Positions 45,987 through 55,550 of a stretch of DNA of 64,000 nt are shown here, one piece after another. How positions within the stretch are numbered: position 1 is the first letter of the stretch; each line of letters opens with the position of its first letter. This stretch comes from JBOCEF01 sp047610385. Lineage in GTDB: Bacteria; Pseudomonadota; Alphaproteobacteria; Rhodobacterales; Rhodobacteraceae. The DNA is taken from contig JBLGAC010000014.1 of NCBI GenBank assembly GCA_047610385.1, positions 1-64,000 of the forward strand, in the 5' to 3' direction. Position numbers and translations under genes: made by a program. The notes beneath the pieces were generated by a model, which had not been told where the DNA came from, made no database searches, and was given only the letters and a program-made list of their open reading frames with translations.

Positions 45987-46910
45987 TCAGGGCGTGGGCA
46001 TCGCCGCGCGCGGGATGATGGCACCGCGGTGCCCGACCACGATGCGGGCGCAGTCATGCCCGGCCTGCATCGCCGCGCCGATCCCGGCGCCCGCCAGATG
46101 CGCGGCCAGAAACCCACCGTTGAAACTGTCGCCCGCCGCGGTGCTGTCGATCATGCGCGCAGCGGGGGCAAAGACCTGGGCCCCCACCTCAGCGTTGATC
46201 GGGGCGGGGCCGGACGGCCCGCGCTTCAGCGCGCCTATGCCGGGACACACAGCGGAAATACGCGCCATGCACGCGGCCTCGGACACATCGCCGAACAGCG
46301 CCATTTCATCATCGAGCGACGGCAGCGCGATGTCGCTGATCGCCCACATGGCCATGACCGCATCGCGCGCGGCATCGGCGCTGTCCCAAAGCCGCGGGCG
46401 CCAGTTGCTGTCGAACGCAATGCGCACGCCGTCTGCGCGCAGGGCACCCAGATGCACGATCAGCGCCGTGCGGGTGGCGGGTGGCAGGATCGCCAGCGTG
46501 ATCGCCGACAGATACAGCACATCCACCCCCGCCAGCGCGCTGAAATCAGGGCCCGCAGGTCCGTCAAACATCGACCGCGCGGCGGCCTGCGCGCGCCAGT
46601 AATGAAACGACCGCTCACCATCAGCATCGGTTGAGATGGCGTACAGCCCCGGCAACCGTCCCGGCAGGCGCGCGATTGAATCGGTCCCGACCCCTTCGGC
46701 CGCCATGAACCCCGCAATCCGGTCTGAATACGGATCATCCCCAAGCGCGCTGACATAGCTGACCGCAACCCCCGCCCCGGCCATCCGCGCCAGATAAATC
46801 GCGGTGTTGAGGGTATCACCCGCCACCCCGATATTGGCATGGGACGGATCGCCGGGGGGCGAGGATATCTCTATCATCGCCTCACCTATACACGCGACTT
46901 TCAGCGCCAT
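45987..46910 (-). CDS. kdgK: PfkB-family sugar kinase, 2-keto-3-deoxygluconate kinase-like
   Basis: The protein has 307 residues. PfkB signatures are GDTLNTAIYLAR near the N-terminus and the C-terminal STAAGDSFNGGF, whose Asp is the catalytic base. Length and sequence fit KdgK, which phosphorylates 2-keto-3-deoxy-D-gluconate for the Entner-Doudoroff route. It is the last gene of the sugar-acid operon; its start touches the stop of the preceding gene (TGATG). A 281-base gap follows before the patatin gene. Confidence 0.8.
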   Translation of the reverse strand: MALKVACIGEAMIEISSPPGDPSHANIGVAGDTLNTAIYLARMAGAGVAVSYVSALGDDPYSDRIAGFMAAEGVGTDSIARLPGRLPGLYAISTDADGERSFHYWRAQAAARSMFDGPAGPDFSALAGVDVLYLSAITLAILPPATRTALIVHLGALRADGVRIAFDSNWRPRLWDSADAARDAVMAMWAISDIALPSLDDEMALFGDVSEAACMARISAVCPGIGALKRGPSGPAPINAEVGAQVFAPAARMIDSTAAGDSFNGGFLAAHLAGAGIGAAMQAGHDCARIVVGHRGAIIPRAAMPTP

Positions 46911-48280
46911 CAGAACACTTTGCCGGGGTTCAGAATGCCTGCGGGGTCCAGCGCCGCCTTCACCCGCCGCATCAGCGCGATTTCCTCGGGCGATCTGGCC
47001 AGCGGCAGAAATTCCTTTTTCAGCGTGCCGATGCCGTGTTCAGCGGACACCGTGCCGCCAAATTCACCCACCAGCCCATAAACGATGGTGCAGATCGCAT
47101 GTTTGGGCTGGGTGTCGGCGCCCGCAACCTTGGCGGTGATGTGCATATTGCCGTCGCCGATATGGCCGTAGAACAGCCCATGGGCCCCGATTTCCGCCAA
47201 GGCAGCACGGCAGGCCACGGCGAATTCGTCCATGCGCGCCTGCGCCAGCCCGATGTCAAAGGCGACATGATCCCCAAGGGTCACGCCAAATTCAGACACC
47301 GCGTCGCGCACCGCCCAGAACGATTTGATGTCGCCCAGCGATTGGGCGACGGCGGCGTCCTCAATCACGCCCGCTTCGGCCTGTGCCTCCAGCCATGCGT
47401 TGAACCGGTCCGGGTCGGTGGCGGCGTCGGTCCCCTGCGCTTCGACCAGCGCATAGATGCCGTGGCCTTGGGGCAGCGGCATGCGCAGCCCCGGCGTGGT
47501 GGCGATCAGTTCCCAGTAATCGGGCCACATGACTTCGAACGCCGACAGCATCGGCCCCAGCCCCTTGCGCGCAGCCGTCAGCAACCGCAGCAGATCGCCG
47601 TAAGATTTCAACGCGCAGACCGCCGCCATGGTTGAGGCAGGCTTTGGCACCAGCTTCAGCACTGCGCGGGTGATGACGCCAAGCGTGCCCTCAGCCCCGA
47701 TGAACAGGTGTTTGAGGTCATACCCGGCGTTGTTCTTGATCATTTTATTGAGCGAGGTGACCACCGTCCCGTCGGCCAGCACAACCTCAAGCCCCAGCAC
47801 CATGTCGCGGGTCATGCCATAGCGGATCACCCGGTTGCCGCCCGCATTGGTGCCGATATTACCGCCAATGGCGCAGGACCCGCGCGCGCCCAGATCCAGC
47901 GGGATCATCAACCCCGCATCGGACGCCGCCTTCTGGATAACCTCCAAAGGCGTGCCCGCGCGCACGGTCATGGTCATGGCGTCGGGATCGATTTCCTCAA
48001 TGCCCGTCATCCGTTCAAGCGACAGCGCCACGCCGCCCGCAACCGGCGTGGCGGCGCCCGCAAGGCCGGTCATCCCACCCTGCGGCGTGACCGGCACGCC
48101 GTGGGCCGCGCAGATGCGCATGGCCGCGGCAACGCCCGCCGCATCGTGCGGCCGGATCACCGCCAGCGGGATGACGGCGGGTGCGCCGGACCAGTCTTCG
48201 ATGTTGCGCGGCGGGATGTCGGCGCCGGTGGCCACGTCGCCGGGAAGGGCGGCGGTCAGCGCATCCAGAAAGGCGGTCAC
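46910..48280 (-). CDS. GlcD-type FAD-linked 2-hydroxyacid dehydrogenase
   Basis: The protein has 456 residues. The FAD-binding PCMH fold has QGGMTGLAGAATP, GGNIGTNAGGNRV and IGAEGTLGVIT motifs. The C-terminal FAD-oxidase domain has HIGDGNMH and the final HGIGTLKKEF. Members oxidise D-lactate, glycolate or D-2-hydroxyglutarate. In this operon, lactate released by the FAH-type hydrolase is a reasonable substrate (inference). Confidence 0.83.
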   Translation of the reverse strand: MTAFLDALTAALPGDVATGADIPPRNIEDWSGAPAVIPLAVIRPHDAAGVAAAMRICAAHGVPVTPQGGMTGLAGAATPVAGGVALSLERMTGIEEIDPDAMTMTVRAGTPLEVIQKAASDAGLMIPLDLGARGSCAIGGNIGTNAGGNRVIRYGMTRDMVLGLEVVLADGTVVTSLNKMIKNNAGYDLKHLFIGAEGTLGVITRAVLKLVPKPASTMAAVCALKSYGDLLRLLTAARKGLGPMLSAFEVMWPDYWELIATTPGLRMPLPQGHGIYALVEAQGTDAATDPDRFNAWLEAQAEAGVIEDAAVAQSLGDIKSFWAVRDAVSEFGVTLGDHVAFDIGLAQARMDEFAVACRAALAEIGAHGLFYGHIGDGNMHITAKVAGADTQPKHAICTIVYGLVGEFGGTVSAEHGIGTLKKEFLPLARSPEEIALMRRVKAALDPAGILNPGKVF

Positions 48281-48284
48281 GATG

Positions 48285-49250
48285 TCAGCCCTTCGCCAGA
48301 TGCGCGCATTCGGGGACTGCAGAGGTCACCGTGCCGTCGCTGAAGAACCGGTGCAGGTTTTCCGTCACCAGATCACCCATCGCCTGACGGGTTTCCACGG
48401 TGGCCGATCCGACATGCGGAAGCAGCACCACGTTGTCCATCGTGAACAGCGCCTCAGGCACTTTGGGTTCGTGTTCGAACACATCAAGACCCGCGCCGCC
48501 CAGACGCCCGTCCTGCAATGCGCTGACCATCGCGGCCTCGTCGACCACCGACCCGCGCGCGACGTTGATCAGCGTGCCGTCAGGACCAAGCGCGTCAATC
48601 ACCGCGCGGTTCACCAGCTTGTCGGTCGCCGGGCCACCGGGGGTGATGACGATCAGATGATCGACCGCGGCGGCCATATCGGTCAGGTCGGCGAAATACT
48701 GCCATTTCACCGGCTTTTCGGTGCGTGAGTGATAACAGATCTCGCACCCGAACGCGGCCTCCAGCTTGTGCGCGATGGTTTGCCCGATCCGGCCCAGCCC
48801 GAGGATGCCAACTTTTTTACCCGCGATCGACCGGGTCAGTGGTGCAGAGCCAAAGCCGGTCCATCTGCCCGCGCGCACATAGGCATCGTCGCGCACCAGA
48901 CACCGGGTCACCGCCAGCAGCAGCAGAACGGCGGTGTTGGCCACGTCGTCGTTCAGCACGTTGGGGGTATGGGTCACCACGATCCCGCGCGCCGCCGCGG
49001 CAGGCGCGTCCACCGCATCATACCCGACCCCGTAGCCCGAGATGATCTTGAGGTTGGGCAAAGCTGCCATAATCTCAGGCTTCACGCCGTCATGGCCGTT
49101 GGTGGCGACAGCCTCAATCGCGGCGCCATGGTCTGCAAGGAAGCCGGGCAGATCCGCGATCTCAGAGGTTTTGTGGATCTTGTCGAAATCGGCGGCCATG
49201 GCGGCCAACATGCGCGGCGTGGCGCCGCCGATCAGCAGAAGTTCGGTCAT
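48285..49250 (-). CDS. D-isomer-specific 2-hydroxyacid dehydrogenase (hydroxypyruvate/glyoxylate reductase-like)
   Basis: The protein has 321 residues. The NAD-binding motif is GLGRIGQTIA; the catalytic Arg is in VARGSVVDE, Glu in FEHEP, and His in LLPHVGSAT. It lies in the middle of the operon and probably interconverts a keto acid and hydroxy acid formed during sugar-acid breakdown. The start at 49250 is chosen over the earlier one at 49265. Confidence 0.84.
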   Translation of the reverse strand: MTELLLIGGATPRMLAAMAADFDKIHKTSEIADLPGFLADHGAAIEAVATNGHDGVKPEIMAALPNLKIISGYGVGYDAVDAPAAAARGIVVTHTPNVLNDDVANTAVLLLLAVTRCLVRDDAYVRAGRWTGFGSAPLTRSIAGKKVGILGLGRIGQTIAHKLEAAFGCEICYHSRTEKPVKWQYFADLTDMAAAVDHLIVITPGGPATDKLVNRAVIDALGPDGTLINVARGSVVDEAAMVSALQDGRLGGAGLDVFEHEPKVPEALFTMDNVVLLPHVGSATVETRQAMGDLVTENLHRFFSDGTVTSAVPECAHLAKG

Positions 49251-49261
49251 GGTGTGGTCCT

Positions 49262-50002
49262 TCAATACGTCGCCCGACCGCCCGAGATGTCAAACACCCC
49301 GCCGGTGGTGAAGCTGTTTTCGCGGCTCGCGAGCCAGGTGATCATCGAGGCGATTTCCTCCACCTCCACAAACCGGCCACGGGGGATCTTGGACAGCATG
49401 AATTGCACAAATTCAGGCTTCATCTGGTCGAAAATCCTGGTGCGGGCGGCGGCGGGGGTCACGCAGTTGACCGCGATGTCCATGCCCGCCAGTTCCTTGC
49501 CCAGCGATTTGGTGAACCCGATCACGCCCGCCTTGGATGTGGAATAGGCTGAGGCGTTGGGGTTGCCCTCTTTGCCCGCCACCGACGCGACGTTGACAAT
49601 GCGGCCATAGCCGTTGGCCTTCAGGTGCGGGACCACGGCCTTGTTGGTGTAGAACGTGCCGTTAAGGTTCAGATCAATGATCCGGGCCCATTCATCCACC
49701 GGATAATCTTCGACCGGCGCATTAAGCCCCGCAATCCCGGCCGAATTGATCAAGATTGACAGCTTGCCCATATCGGCAGCCGCCTGATCGGCGGCGGCCT
49801 GCACCGCCGGCCAGTCGGTGATGTCGACGACAACGCCATCGCACCCCAGATCAGACGAGGCCGCGGCAAGCGCGCCCTCGTCAATATCCCAAAGCCTGAC
49901 CCGCGCGCCGGAGGCGACCAGCCGCCGCGCCGTGGCCAGACCGATGCCCTGCGCGCCGCCAGTGACGACGGCCGCTTCTCCGCTCAGATCATAGCTGTGC
50001 AT
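49262..50002 (-). CDS. SDR-family dehydrogenase of the sugar-acid operon
   Basis: The protein has 246 residues. The cofactor motif is GGAQGIG, with NSAG and an active site YSTSK. It is closest to FabG/2-keto-3-deoxy-acid dehydrogenase types by general pattern. Its start overlaps the FAH-gene stop by one base. A role in oxidising a deoxy-keto sugar acid is inferred from neighbours. Confidence 0.82.
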   Translation of the reverse strand: MHSYDLSGEAAVVTGGAQGIGLATARRLVASGARVRLWDIDEGALAAASSDLGCDGVVVDITDWPAVQAAADQAAADMGKLSILINSAGIAGLNAPVEDYPVDEWARIIDLNLNGTFYTNKAVVPHLKANGYGRIVNVASVAGKEGNPNASAYSTSKAGVIGFTKSLGKELAGMDIAVNCVTPAAARTRIFDQMKPEFVQFMLSKIPRGRFVEVEEIASMITWLASRENSFTTGGVFDISGGRATY

Positions 50003-50850
50003 CAGGCATCCGCCTTTACGGTCTGGCGCTGGGTGCCCAGCTTGTCGATGCCAAGGGTCATGACATCGCCTGCTTTGAGGTAAACCGGCGCAGGCTTCAT
50101 GCCCATCCCAACGCCGGGAGGGGTGCCGGTTGAGATCACATCACCGGGGTGCAGCGTGAACAGCGTGGACAGATGCGCGATCACCTGCGCCACGGTGAAG
50201 ATCTGCGTCGACGTATTCCCAGTCTGCATCCGCGCGCCATTGACGTCGAGCCACATGCCTAGGGTCTGCGGATCGCCGACCTCATCACGCGTCACCATCC
50301 ACGGGCCGGTGGGGCCAAACGTGTCGCACGATTTTCCCTTGGTCCAGTTGCCGCTCAGCTGGGTCTGGAAATGACGCTCAGACACGTCATTGAGCAGGCA
50401 ATACCCGGCGACGTAATCCAGCGCGTCAGCTTCGGTCACATATTTGGCGGCCTTGCCGATGACCACGCCCAGCTCAACCTCCCAATCGGTGCTCTCAGAC
50501 CCGCGGGGCATCACCACGTCGTCATTGGGGCCGACGATGGCGCTGTTGGCCTTCATGAACAGGATCGGATGGGCCGGGATCGGCAGGCCCGATTCTGCGG
50601 CATGGTCTGCATAGTTCAGGCCGATGCACATGAATTTGCCAATCGCCCCGACGCAGGGGCCAAAGCGCACATCGCCGTCGATTTTCGGCAGGGTTGCGGG
50701 GTCAAGCGCGGCAATGGCGGCCAGCCCTTCGTCGCCCAAGGACGATCCGTCAATGTCGGTCACATGGGCCGACAGGTCGCGCAGATCGCCCTGCGCATCG
50801 ATCAGGCCGGGAAGTTCGGCGCCCGGGGCGCCATAACGAACGAGTTTCAT
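50002..50850 (-). CDS. Fumarylacetoacetate hydrolase-family protein (2,4-diketo-3-deoxy-acid hydrolase-like)
   Basis: The protein has 282 residues. The FAH core has GLNYADHA, the metal-site residues in WEVELGVVIG, and the GTPPGVGMGMKP loop near the end. In the nonphosphorylative L-fucose and L-rhamnose routes, such hydrolases split 2,4-diketo-3-deoxy acids into pyruvate and lactate. The adjacent SDR and dehydratase support that use. Exact sugar is unknown. Confidence 0.83.
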   Translation of the reverse strand: MKLVRYGAPGAELPGLIDAQGDLRDLSAHVTDIDGSSLGDEGLAAIAALDPATLPKIDGDVRFGPCVGAIGKFMCIGLNYADHAAESGLPIPAHPILFMKANSAIVGPNDDVVMPRGSESTDWEVELGVVIGKAAKYVTEADALDYVAGYCLLNDVSERHFQTQLSGNWTKGKSCDTFGPTGPWMVTRDEVGDPQTLGMWLDVNGARMQTGNTSTQIFTVAQVIAHLSTLFTLHPGDVISTGTPPGVGMGMKPAPVYLKAGDVMTLGIDKLGTQRQTVKADA

Positions 50851-50864
50851 TTGCGTGGTCCTTG

Positions 50865-52661
50865 TCAGTGATTGTTGCGCGGCGTGGCCGTGCGGCCAAT
50901 GGCGCGGTAAGACGGCGCATCTTTCAAGGTCATGCCCTCAGCAAAGGGCTGCACCTTTTCGCGGAAATACTGCTGCCACGGCGACTGGCTGGCAGGCATC
51001 GCAAACCCGCCCGCAGCCGCCAGTGCGGCGCGCCGCGCAACGATCTCAGTGTCATCCACCAGCATGTCCACCGTGCCTTTGCGCAGATCAATCCGCACCT
51101 TGTCGCCGGTCTGGATGATCGCCAACCCACCGCCATCGGCGGCCTCAGGCGAGGCATTCAGGATCGAAGGGCTGCCCGAGGTGCCAGACTGTCGCCCATC
51201 GCCGATGCAGGGCAGCGCGCCGATCCCCTGTTTCAGCAGATACGCAGGGGGCCGCATGTTCACCACCTCTGCCCCGCCGGGATAGCCGATCGGTCCGGCA
51301 CCGCGCATGAACAGGATGCAGTTGGCGTCGATGCCAAGGGCCTCATCATCAATGCGGTGGTGGAAATCTTCGGGCCCGTCAAACACGATGGCCCGGCCAA
51401 CAAACGCCTCGGGATCGTCGGGGTTGGACAGATACCGCGCACGGAAGTCCTCACCGATCACCGAGGTTTTCATGATCGCGCTGTCGAACAGGTTGCCCTT
51501 CAGGTTGATGAACCCGGCCTCGGCCTTCATCGCACGGCCAATCGGGCGGATGACATCTTCGTTGATGATCTCACGCCCCTCACAGTTCGCCCCGATTGAG
51601 GCACCGTTCACCGTGATCGCATCTGGATACGGCAGCAGGTTGGCGCGCATCAGTTCGGCCACCACAGCAGGCACGCCGCCAGCGCGGTGGTAATCTTCGG
51701 CCAGGTATTCGCCAGCGGGCTGAAGGTTGACCAGCAGCGGCGTTTTGTGACCGACCGCCTGCCAGTCATCATTGTCCAGATCGACACCCAGATGCCGCGC
51801 GATGGCGTTCAGGTGGATCGGCGCGTTGGTGGACCCGCCAATGGCTGAATTGACGACGATGGCGTTCTCAAACGCCTCCCGCGTCATGATTTTGGACGGG
51901 TACAGGTCTTCGTGGACCATGTCGACGATGCGCAGGCCGGTGCGATACGCCATCTGGCCACGCTCCGCATAAGGCGCGGGAATGGCGGCGGACCCGGGCA
52001 GCTGCATGCCCAAGGCCTCGGCGAGGCTGTTCATGGTGCTGGCCGTGCCCATGGTGTTGCAATAGCCGACGGACGGAGCGCTGGATGTCACCAGCTCAAT
52101 AAAGCCCGCAGCGTCGATTTCCCCCTTGGCCAGCATTTCGCGCGCCGTCCACACGATGGTGCCCGACCCGGAGCGCTTGCCGCGGAACCAGCCGTTCAGC
52201 ATCGGACCCACCGACAGCGCAATGGCAGGGATATCCACCGTCGCGGCGGCCATCAGCAAAGCAGGCGTGGTCTTGTCGCAGCCGATGTTCAGCACGACGC
52301 CATCCATCGGATAGCCGAATAGCGATTCCACCAGCGACAGATACGCCAGATTGCGGTCCAGCATTGCTGTCGGCCGCTTGCCGGTTTCCTGGATCGGGTG
52401 AACCGGGAATTCCAGCGGAATGCCCCCCGCCGCCTGAATGCCGTCGCGCACGCGCTTGGTCAGTTCAATATGGTGGCGGTTGCAGGGCGACAGGTCGCTG
52501 CCAGTCTGGGCGATGCCGATGATCGGCTTGCCAGACTGCAATTCATCGCGCGTCAGGCCGTAGTTCAGATACCGCTCCAGATACAGTGCGGTCATTTCGG
52601 GGTCGAGCGGGTTGTCGAACCACAGGCGGGAGCGGAGGTCTTCGGGCTTTTTGCGGGTCAT
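50865..52661 (-). CDS. IlvD/Edd-family sugar-acid dehydratase ([2Fe-2S] type)
   Basis: The protein has 598 residues. Three cluster cysteines are found at C60 (SPCNRHH), C128 (IGCDKT) and C201 (GYCNTMG), the pattern of pentonate dehydratases such as L-arabinonate and D-xylonate dehydratase. GGSTNAPIHLNAIA is the family signature. It dehydrates an aldonic acid to a 2-keto-3-deoxy acid. The FAH-type hydrolase and SDRs downstream suggest the product is then oxidised and cleaved. Confidence 0.88.
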   Translation of the reverse strand: MTRKKPEDLRSRLWFDNPLDPEMTALYLERYLNYGLTRDELQSGKPIIGIAQTGSDLSPCNRHHIELTKRVRDGIQAAGGIPLEFPVHPIQETGKRPTAMLDRNLAYLSLVESLFGYPMDGVVLNIGCDKTTPALLMAAATVDIPAIALSVGPMLNGWFRGKRSGSGTIVWTAREMLAKGEIDAAGFIELVTSSAPSVGYCNTMGTASTMNSLAEALGMQLPGSAAIPAPYAERGQMAYRTGLRIVDMVHEDLYPSKIMTREAFENAIVVNSAIGGSTNAPIHLNAIARHLGVDLDNDDWQAVGHKTPLLVNLQPAGEYLAEDYHRAGGVPAVVAELMRANLLPYPDAITVNGASIGANCEGREIINEDVIRPIGRAMKAEAGFINLKGNLFDSAIMKTSVIGEDFRARYLSNPDDPEAFVGRAIVFDGPEDFHHRIDDEALGIDANCILFMRGAGPIGYPGGAEVVNMRPPAYLLKQGIGALPCIGDGRQSGTSGSPSILNASPEAADGGGLAIIQTGDKVRIDLRKGTVDMLVDDTEIVARRAALAAAGGFAMPASQSPWQQYFREKVQPFAEGMTLKDAPSYRAIGRTATPRNNH

Positions 52662-52709
52662 GGCGAAGGGTGTCCTGAAATGAAAAGGGGCCGGGGCGCA
52701 AAGGCCCCC

Positions 52710-53453
52710 TCAGCCCGACCAGCCGCCATCGATCACATGGGGCTGCCCGGTGGTGAACGCGCTTTCGTCCGACGACAGATACACCGCCAGCGCGGCAATT
52801 TCTTCGGCTGTGCCGATGCGGCCCATGGGCTGGCGGGCAACAAAATCTTTCATCGCTTTTTCATAGTCGCCGGTTGCGCGCAGGCGGTCATGCAAAGACG
52901 GGCTTTCGACGGTGCCGGGGCAGATGCAGTTGCAGCGCACGCCGCTGGTGATGTGATCGCGCGCCACCGATTTGGTCAGCCCGATGACGGCGGCCTTGGT
53001 GGTGCCATACACGAACCGGTTCGGCGCCCCGATGATCGACGAACAGGCGGACGACATGTTCACGATGCTGCCGGTGCCCCGTTCCAACATCCCCGGCAAC
53101 GCAGCGCGGATGGTGCGGAACATTGACCGCACGTTCAGATCAAACGCGAAATCCCAATCATCGTCGGAACAATCGAGCACGCTGCCCGAATGCACAAAGC
53201 CCGCACAGTTGAACAGGATGTCGGCCTTGGCACCCCCGACGATTTCCGCCACCGCGGCGTCGTCGCGCACATCCAGCCGGGTGGTGGTCAGGTTCGCAAT
53301 CCCCAGCCCCGCCAGTTCGGCCAGCGCCGCCTCGTTCACGTCGGTGGCGATGACATGCGCGCCCTCAGCGGCCATCGCGATTGCGGTCGCCCGCCCGATG
53401 CCCTGCCCTGCCGCGGTGCACAGCGCCCGTTTGCCTTGAAGCCTGCCGGCCAT
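52710..53453 (-). CDS. SDR-family dehydrogenase (2-keto-3-deoxy-L-fuconate dehydrogenase-like)
   Basis: The protein has 247 residues. GQGIGRA binds NAD; the catalytic set is N (NVRS), S (SSACSS) and YGTTK. The sequence NFNCAG-type region (FNCAGFVHSGSVLDCSDDDW) and CICPGTVESPSLHDR are typical of the SDR group that includes keto-deoxy-fuconate dehydrogenase and BDH2. The start is at 53453, with GGGAGAGA upstream. It fits between dehydratase and FAH hydrolase in the same pathway. Confidence 0.82.
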   Translation of the reverse strand: MAGRLQGKRALCTAAGQGIGRATAIAMAAEGAHVIATDVNEAALAELAGLGIANLTTTRLDVRDDAAVAEIVGGAKADILFNCAGFVHSGSVLDCSDDDWDFAFDLNVRSMFRTIRAALPGMLERGTGSIVNMSSACSSIIGAPNRFVYGTTKAAVIGLTKSVARDHITSGVRCNCICPGTVESPSLHDRLRATGDYEKAMKDFVARQPMGRIGTAEEIAALAVYLSSDESAFTTGQPHVIDGGWSG

Positions 53454-53514
53454 GGTCGTCTCTCCCTTGATCACCGCTTCGTGCGGCGCTTTTCGCAACG
53501 TTTTATGGGCCCGC

Positions 53515-54546
53515 TCAGAAAGTGATCTGCACCTTCATCGCGGTTGATTTGTCCAATGCCATGTCGAAGGCGGCGCCCGCATCCTCCAGCCCAAAACGGT
53601 GGGACAGCAGCGGCATGGGGTCTATTTCACCGCGGTCGATCATCTGCACCGCATGGGCGAATTCATGGTGAAACCGGAACGAACCGCGCATCTCAATTTC
53701 TTTGGACACCAGCAGATTGACCGGGAATGACGCCTCGCCGCCAAGGCCCAGCTGCACCAGAACCGCGCCGGGGCGCAGCACCTCTAGCCCCGCGCCGACC
53801 GCTTGCGGGGCGCCGGAGCATTCGAACATCGCATCGAACGTGCCTTTGTTTGCGCCATAGGCGGACAGGGTGCCCGGATCACCCACCATGTTGATCACCT
53901 GATCCGCGCCGATATCGCTGGCGCGCGCCAAGGCCGCCGCCGCCACGTCGGTGGCCACGATCTTTGCCGCCCCCGCGCGTTTCAGCGCAAGGATCGCCAG
54001 CGCGCCGATCGGGCCGCAGCCCGTCACCAGCACCTGTGCGCCCATCATATCGCCCGCCCGCTTCAGCGCGTGCAGCACCACGGCCAGCGGTTCGGCAAAG
54101 GCCCCTGCCTCAGCGCCCCTATGGCGCAGGACGTGGCATTGGGATGCATCCGCGACCAGCATCTGCCGGAACGCGCCCTGAATGTGCGGCATCGGCATGG
54201 CAGAGCCATAGAACCGCATATGCGCGCAATGGTTGGGGCGCCCTGCGAGGCACTGCGAACAGGCCCCGCAGGGGCGGGAGGGAGAGACCGCCACGACATC
54301 GCCGGGCATGAGGCCCGTCACATCCGGCGACACGGCGGTGATCTCTCCCGCCACCTCGTGCCCAAGGATCATCGGTTCGCGCACGCGCACGGCGCCGAAT
54401 CCTCCGTGGGAATAGTAATGCAGGTCAGACCCGCAGATGCCGCCCGCCTTGATGGCGATGCTGACCTGACCGGGGCCGATGGCCTGCGCCGCGCAATCCT
54501 CAACGCGCAGATCGCGCGCGCCGTGGATGACGATGGCGCGGGTCAC
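53515..54546 (-). CDS. idnD: Zinc-dependent L-idonate 5-dehydrogenase-like alcohol dehydrogenase
   Basis: The protein has 343 residues. Catalytic zinc is bound by Cys in GGICGSDLHYY and His in LGHEVAGE; structural zinc by the four Cys of CGACSQCLAGRPNHC. The NAD-binding motif is GCGPIGALA. Together with the gluconate 5-dehydrogenase and gluconokinase genes upstream, this makes an L-idonate to 6-phosphogluconate route. It overlaps the denD-like gene by four bases. Confidence 0.82.
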   Translation of the reverse strand: MTRAIVIHGARDLRVEDCAAQAIGPGQVSIAIKAGGICGSDLHYYSHGGFGAVRVREPMILGHEVAGEITAVSPDVTGLMPGDVVAVSPSRPCGACSQCLAGRPNHCAHMRFYGSAMPMPHIQGAFRQMLVADASQCHVLRHRGAEAGAFAEPLAVVLHALKRAGDMMGAQVLVTGCGPIGALAILALKRAGAAKIVATDVAAAALARASDIGADQVINMVGDPGTLSAYGANKGTFDAMFECSGAPQAVGAGLEVLRPGAVLVQLGLGGEASFPVNLLVSKEIEMRGSFRFHHEFAHAVQMIDRGEIDPMPLLSHRFGLEDAGAAFDMALDKSTAMKVQITF

Positions 54547-55532
54547 GGGCGCACGCCTTCGAAATCATCCTCAAGGTAAATGCGGATGATGTCGTCAAAG
54601 CTGCTCTCAGCCTCAAAGCCCAAAGCGGGGGACCGTTCGGGGGCGAAATCACGCGGCCAGTTTTTGACGATGGCCATGATCGCGTCGTCCGGCACGCGGC
54701 GGATCAGCGCCACCGCGTCGCTGCCCGCCACACGGCCCAGCGCCTCAATCTGTTCGGCCACGGTGCAGGACACGCCGGGCATGTTCAGGGACCGGCGCCC
54801 GCCAAGCGCGGCCTCATCCAGATCGGCGGCATGGGTCAGGAATTTGGCGGCAGATCGCGGCGAGGCATGCCAGTGCTGCACATCATCGCTGACCGGCAAA
54901 ATGGCATCAAGCCCATTGAGCGGTTCGCGAATGATGCCGGAAAAGAACCCCGACGCCGCAGCATTCGGCTTGCCGGGCCGCACGCACACGGTCGGCAGGC
55001 GGATTGACAGCCCGTCGATGAAGCCCTTGCGCGCATAATCCGCCACCAGCATTTCGGTGATCGCCTTTTGCGCGCCATAGCTGGTCTGCGGCGCGCACAG
55101 GAAATCATCATCGATCTGCGCAGGGAACGGCGCGCCGAACACCGCGATTGAGGACGCGAACACCAGCCGCGGGCGATAGGCGCCTTTGCTGGCCTCATTC
55201 TGCGCGCGCAGGGCTTCAAGCAGATGCCACGACCCGCGGGCGTTGATGTCCCAGCCCTTGTCAAAATTGGCCTCGGCCTCGCCGGACACGATGGCCGCGA
55301 GGTGCCAGATCACGTCGGGCTTCAGGGCGGCCAGCCGCGTGGACTGATCGGCGTCAGCAATGTTGCCGGTCAGCACGGTGGTCTTGAACGCGGCACCCGC
55401 CGGGGCCTCGCCTGCCACGATGTCGTGCAAGATCAGCTCAGTCACCGCCCCACGCGCCAGCCCATGTGTCACCAGCCGTGCAGCCAGTTTGCGCCCGAGC
55501 ATTCCGGCGCCGCCGAGTATCAGAACTTTCAT
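54543..55532 (-). CDS. denD: D-erythronate dehydrogenase-like NAD-dependent epimerase-family protein
   Basis: The protein has 329 residues from MKVLILGGAG. The extended-SDR motif GGAGMLG and active site YGAQK are present, with SSIAVFGAPFP upstream. Sequence pattern and length fit DenD of the C4 acid-sugar pathway, which oxidises D-erythronate to 2-keto-D-erythronate. The kinase and aldolase partners of that pathway were not seen in this window. Confidence 0.78.
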   Translation of the reverse strand: MKVLILGGAGMLGRKLAARLVTHGLARGAVTELILHDIVAGEAPAGAAFKTTVLTGNIADADQSTRLAALKPDVIWHLAAIVSGEAEANFDKGWDINARGSWHLLEALRAQNEASKGAYRPRLVFASSIAVFGAPFPAQIDDDFLCAPQTSYGAQKAITEMLVADYARKGFIDGLSIRLPTVCVRPGKPNAAASGFFSGIIREPLNGLDAILPVSDDVQHWHASPRSAAKFLTHAADLDEAALGGRRSLNMPGVSCTVAEQIEALGRVAGSDAVALIRRVPDDAIMAIVKNWPRDFAPERSPALGFEAESSFDDIIRIYLEDDFEGVRP

Positions 55533-55550
55533 GTCGCGGTTCCTTGCCAA

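Noticed and set aside
40428..46000. Retron-like reverse transcriptase or msr/msd RNA near the HNH/ATPase genes
   Set aside because: TIGR02646 HNH and PtuA-type ATPases occur with some retrons, but no reverse transcriptase gene or paired inverted repeat typical of a retron RNA is present here.
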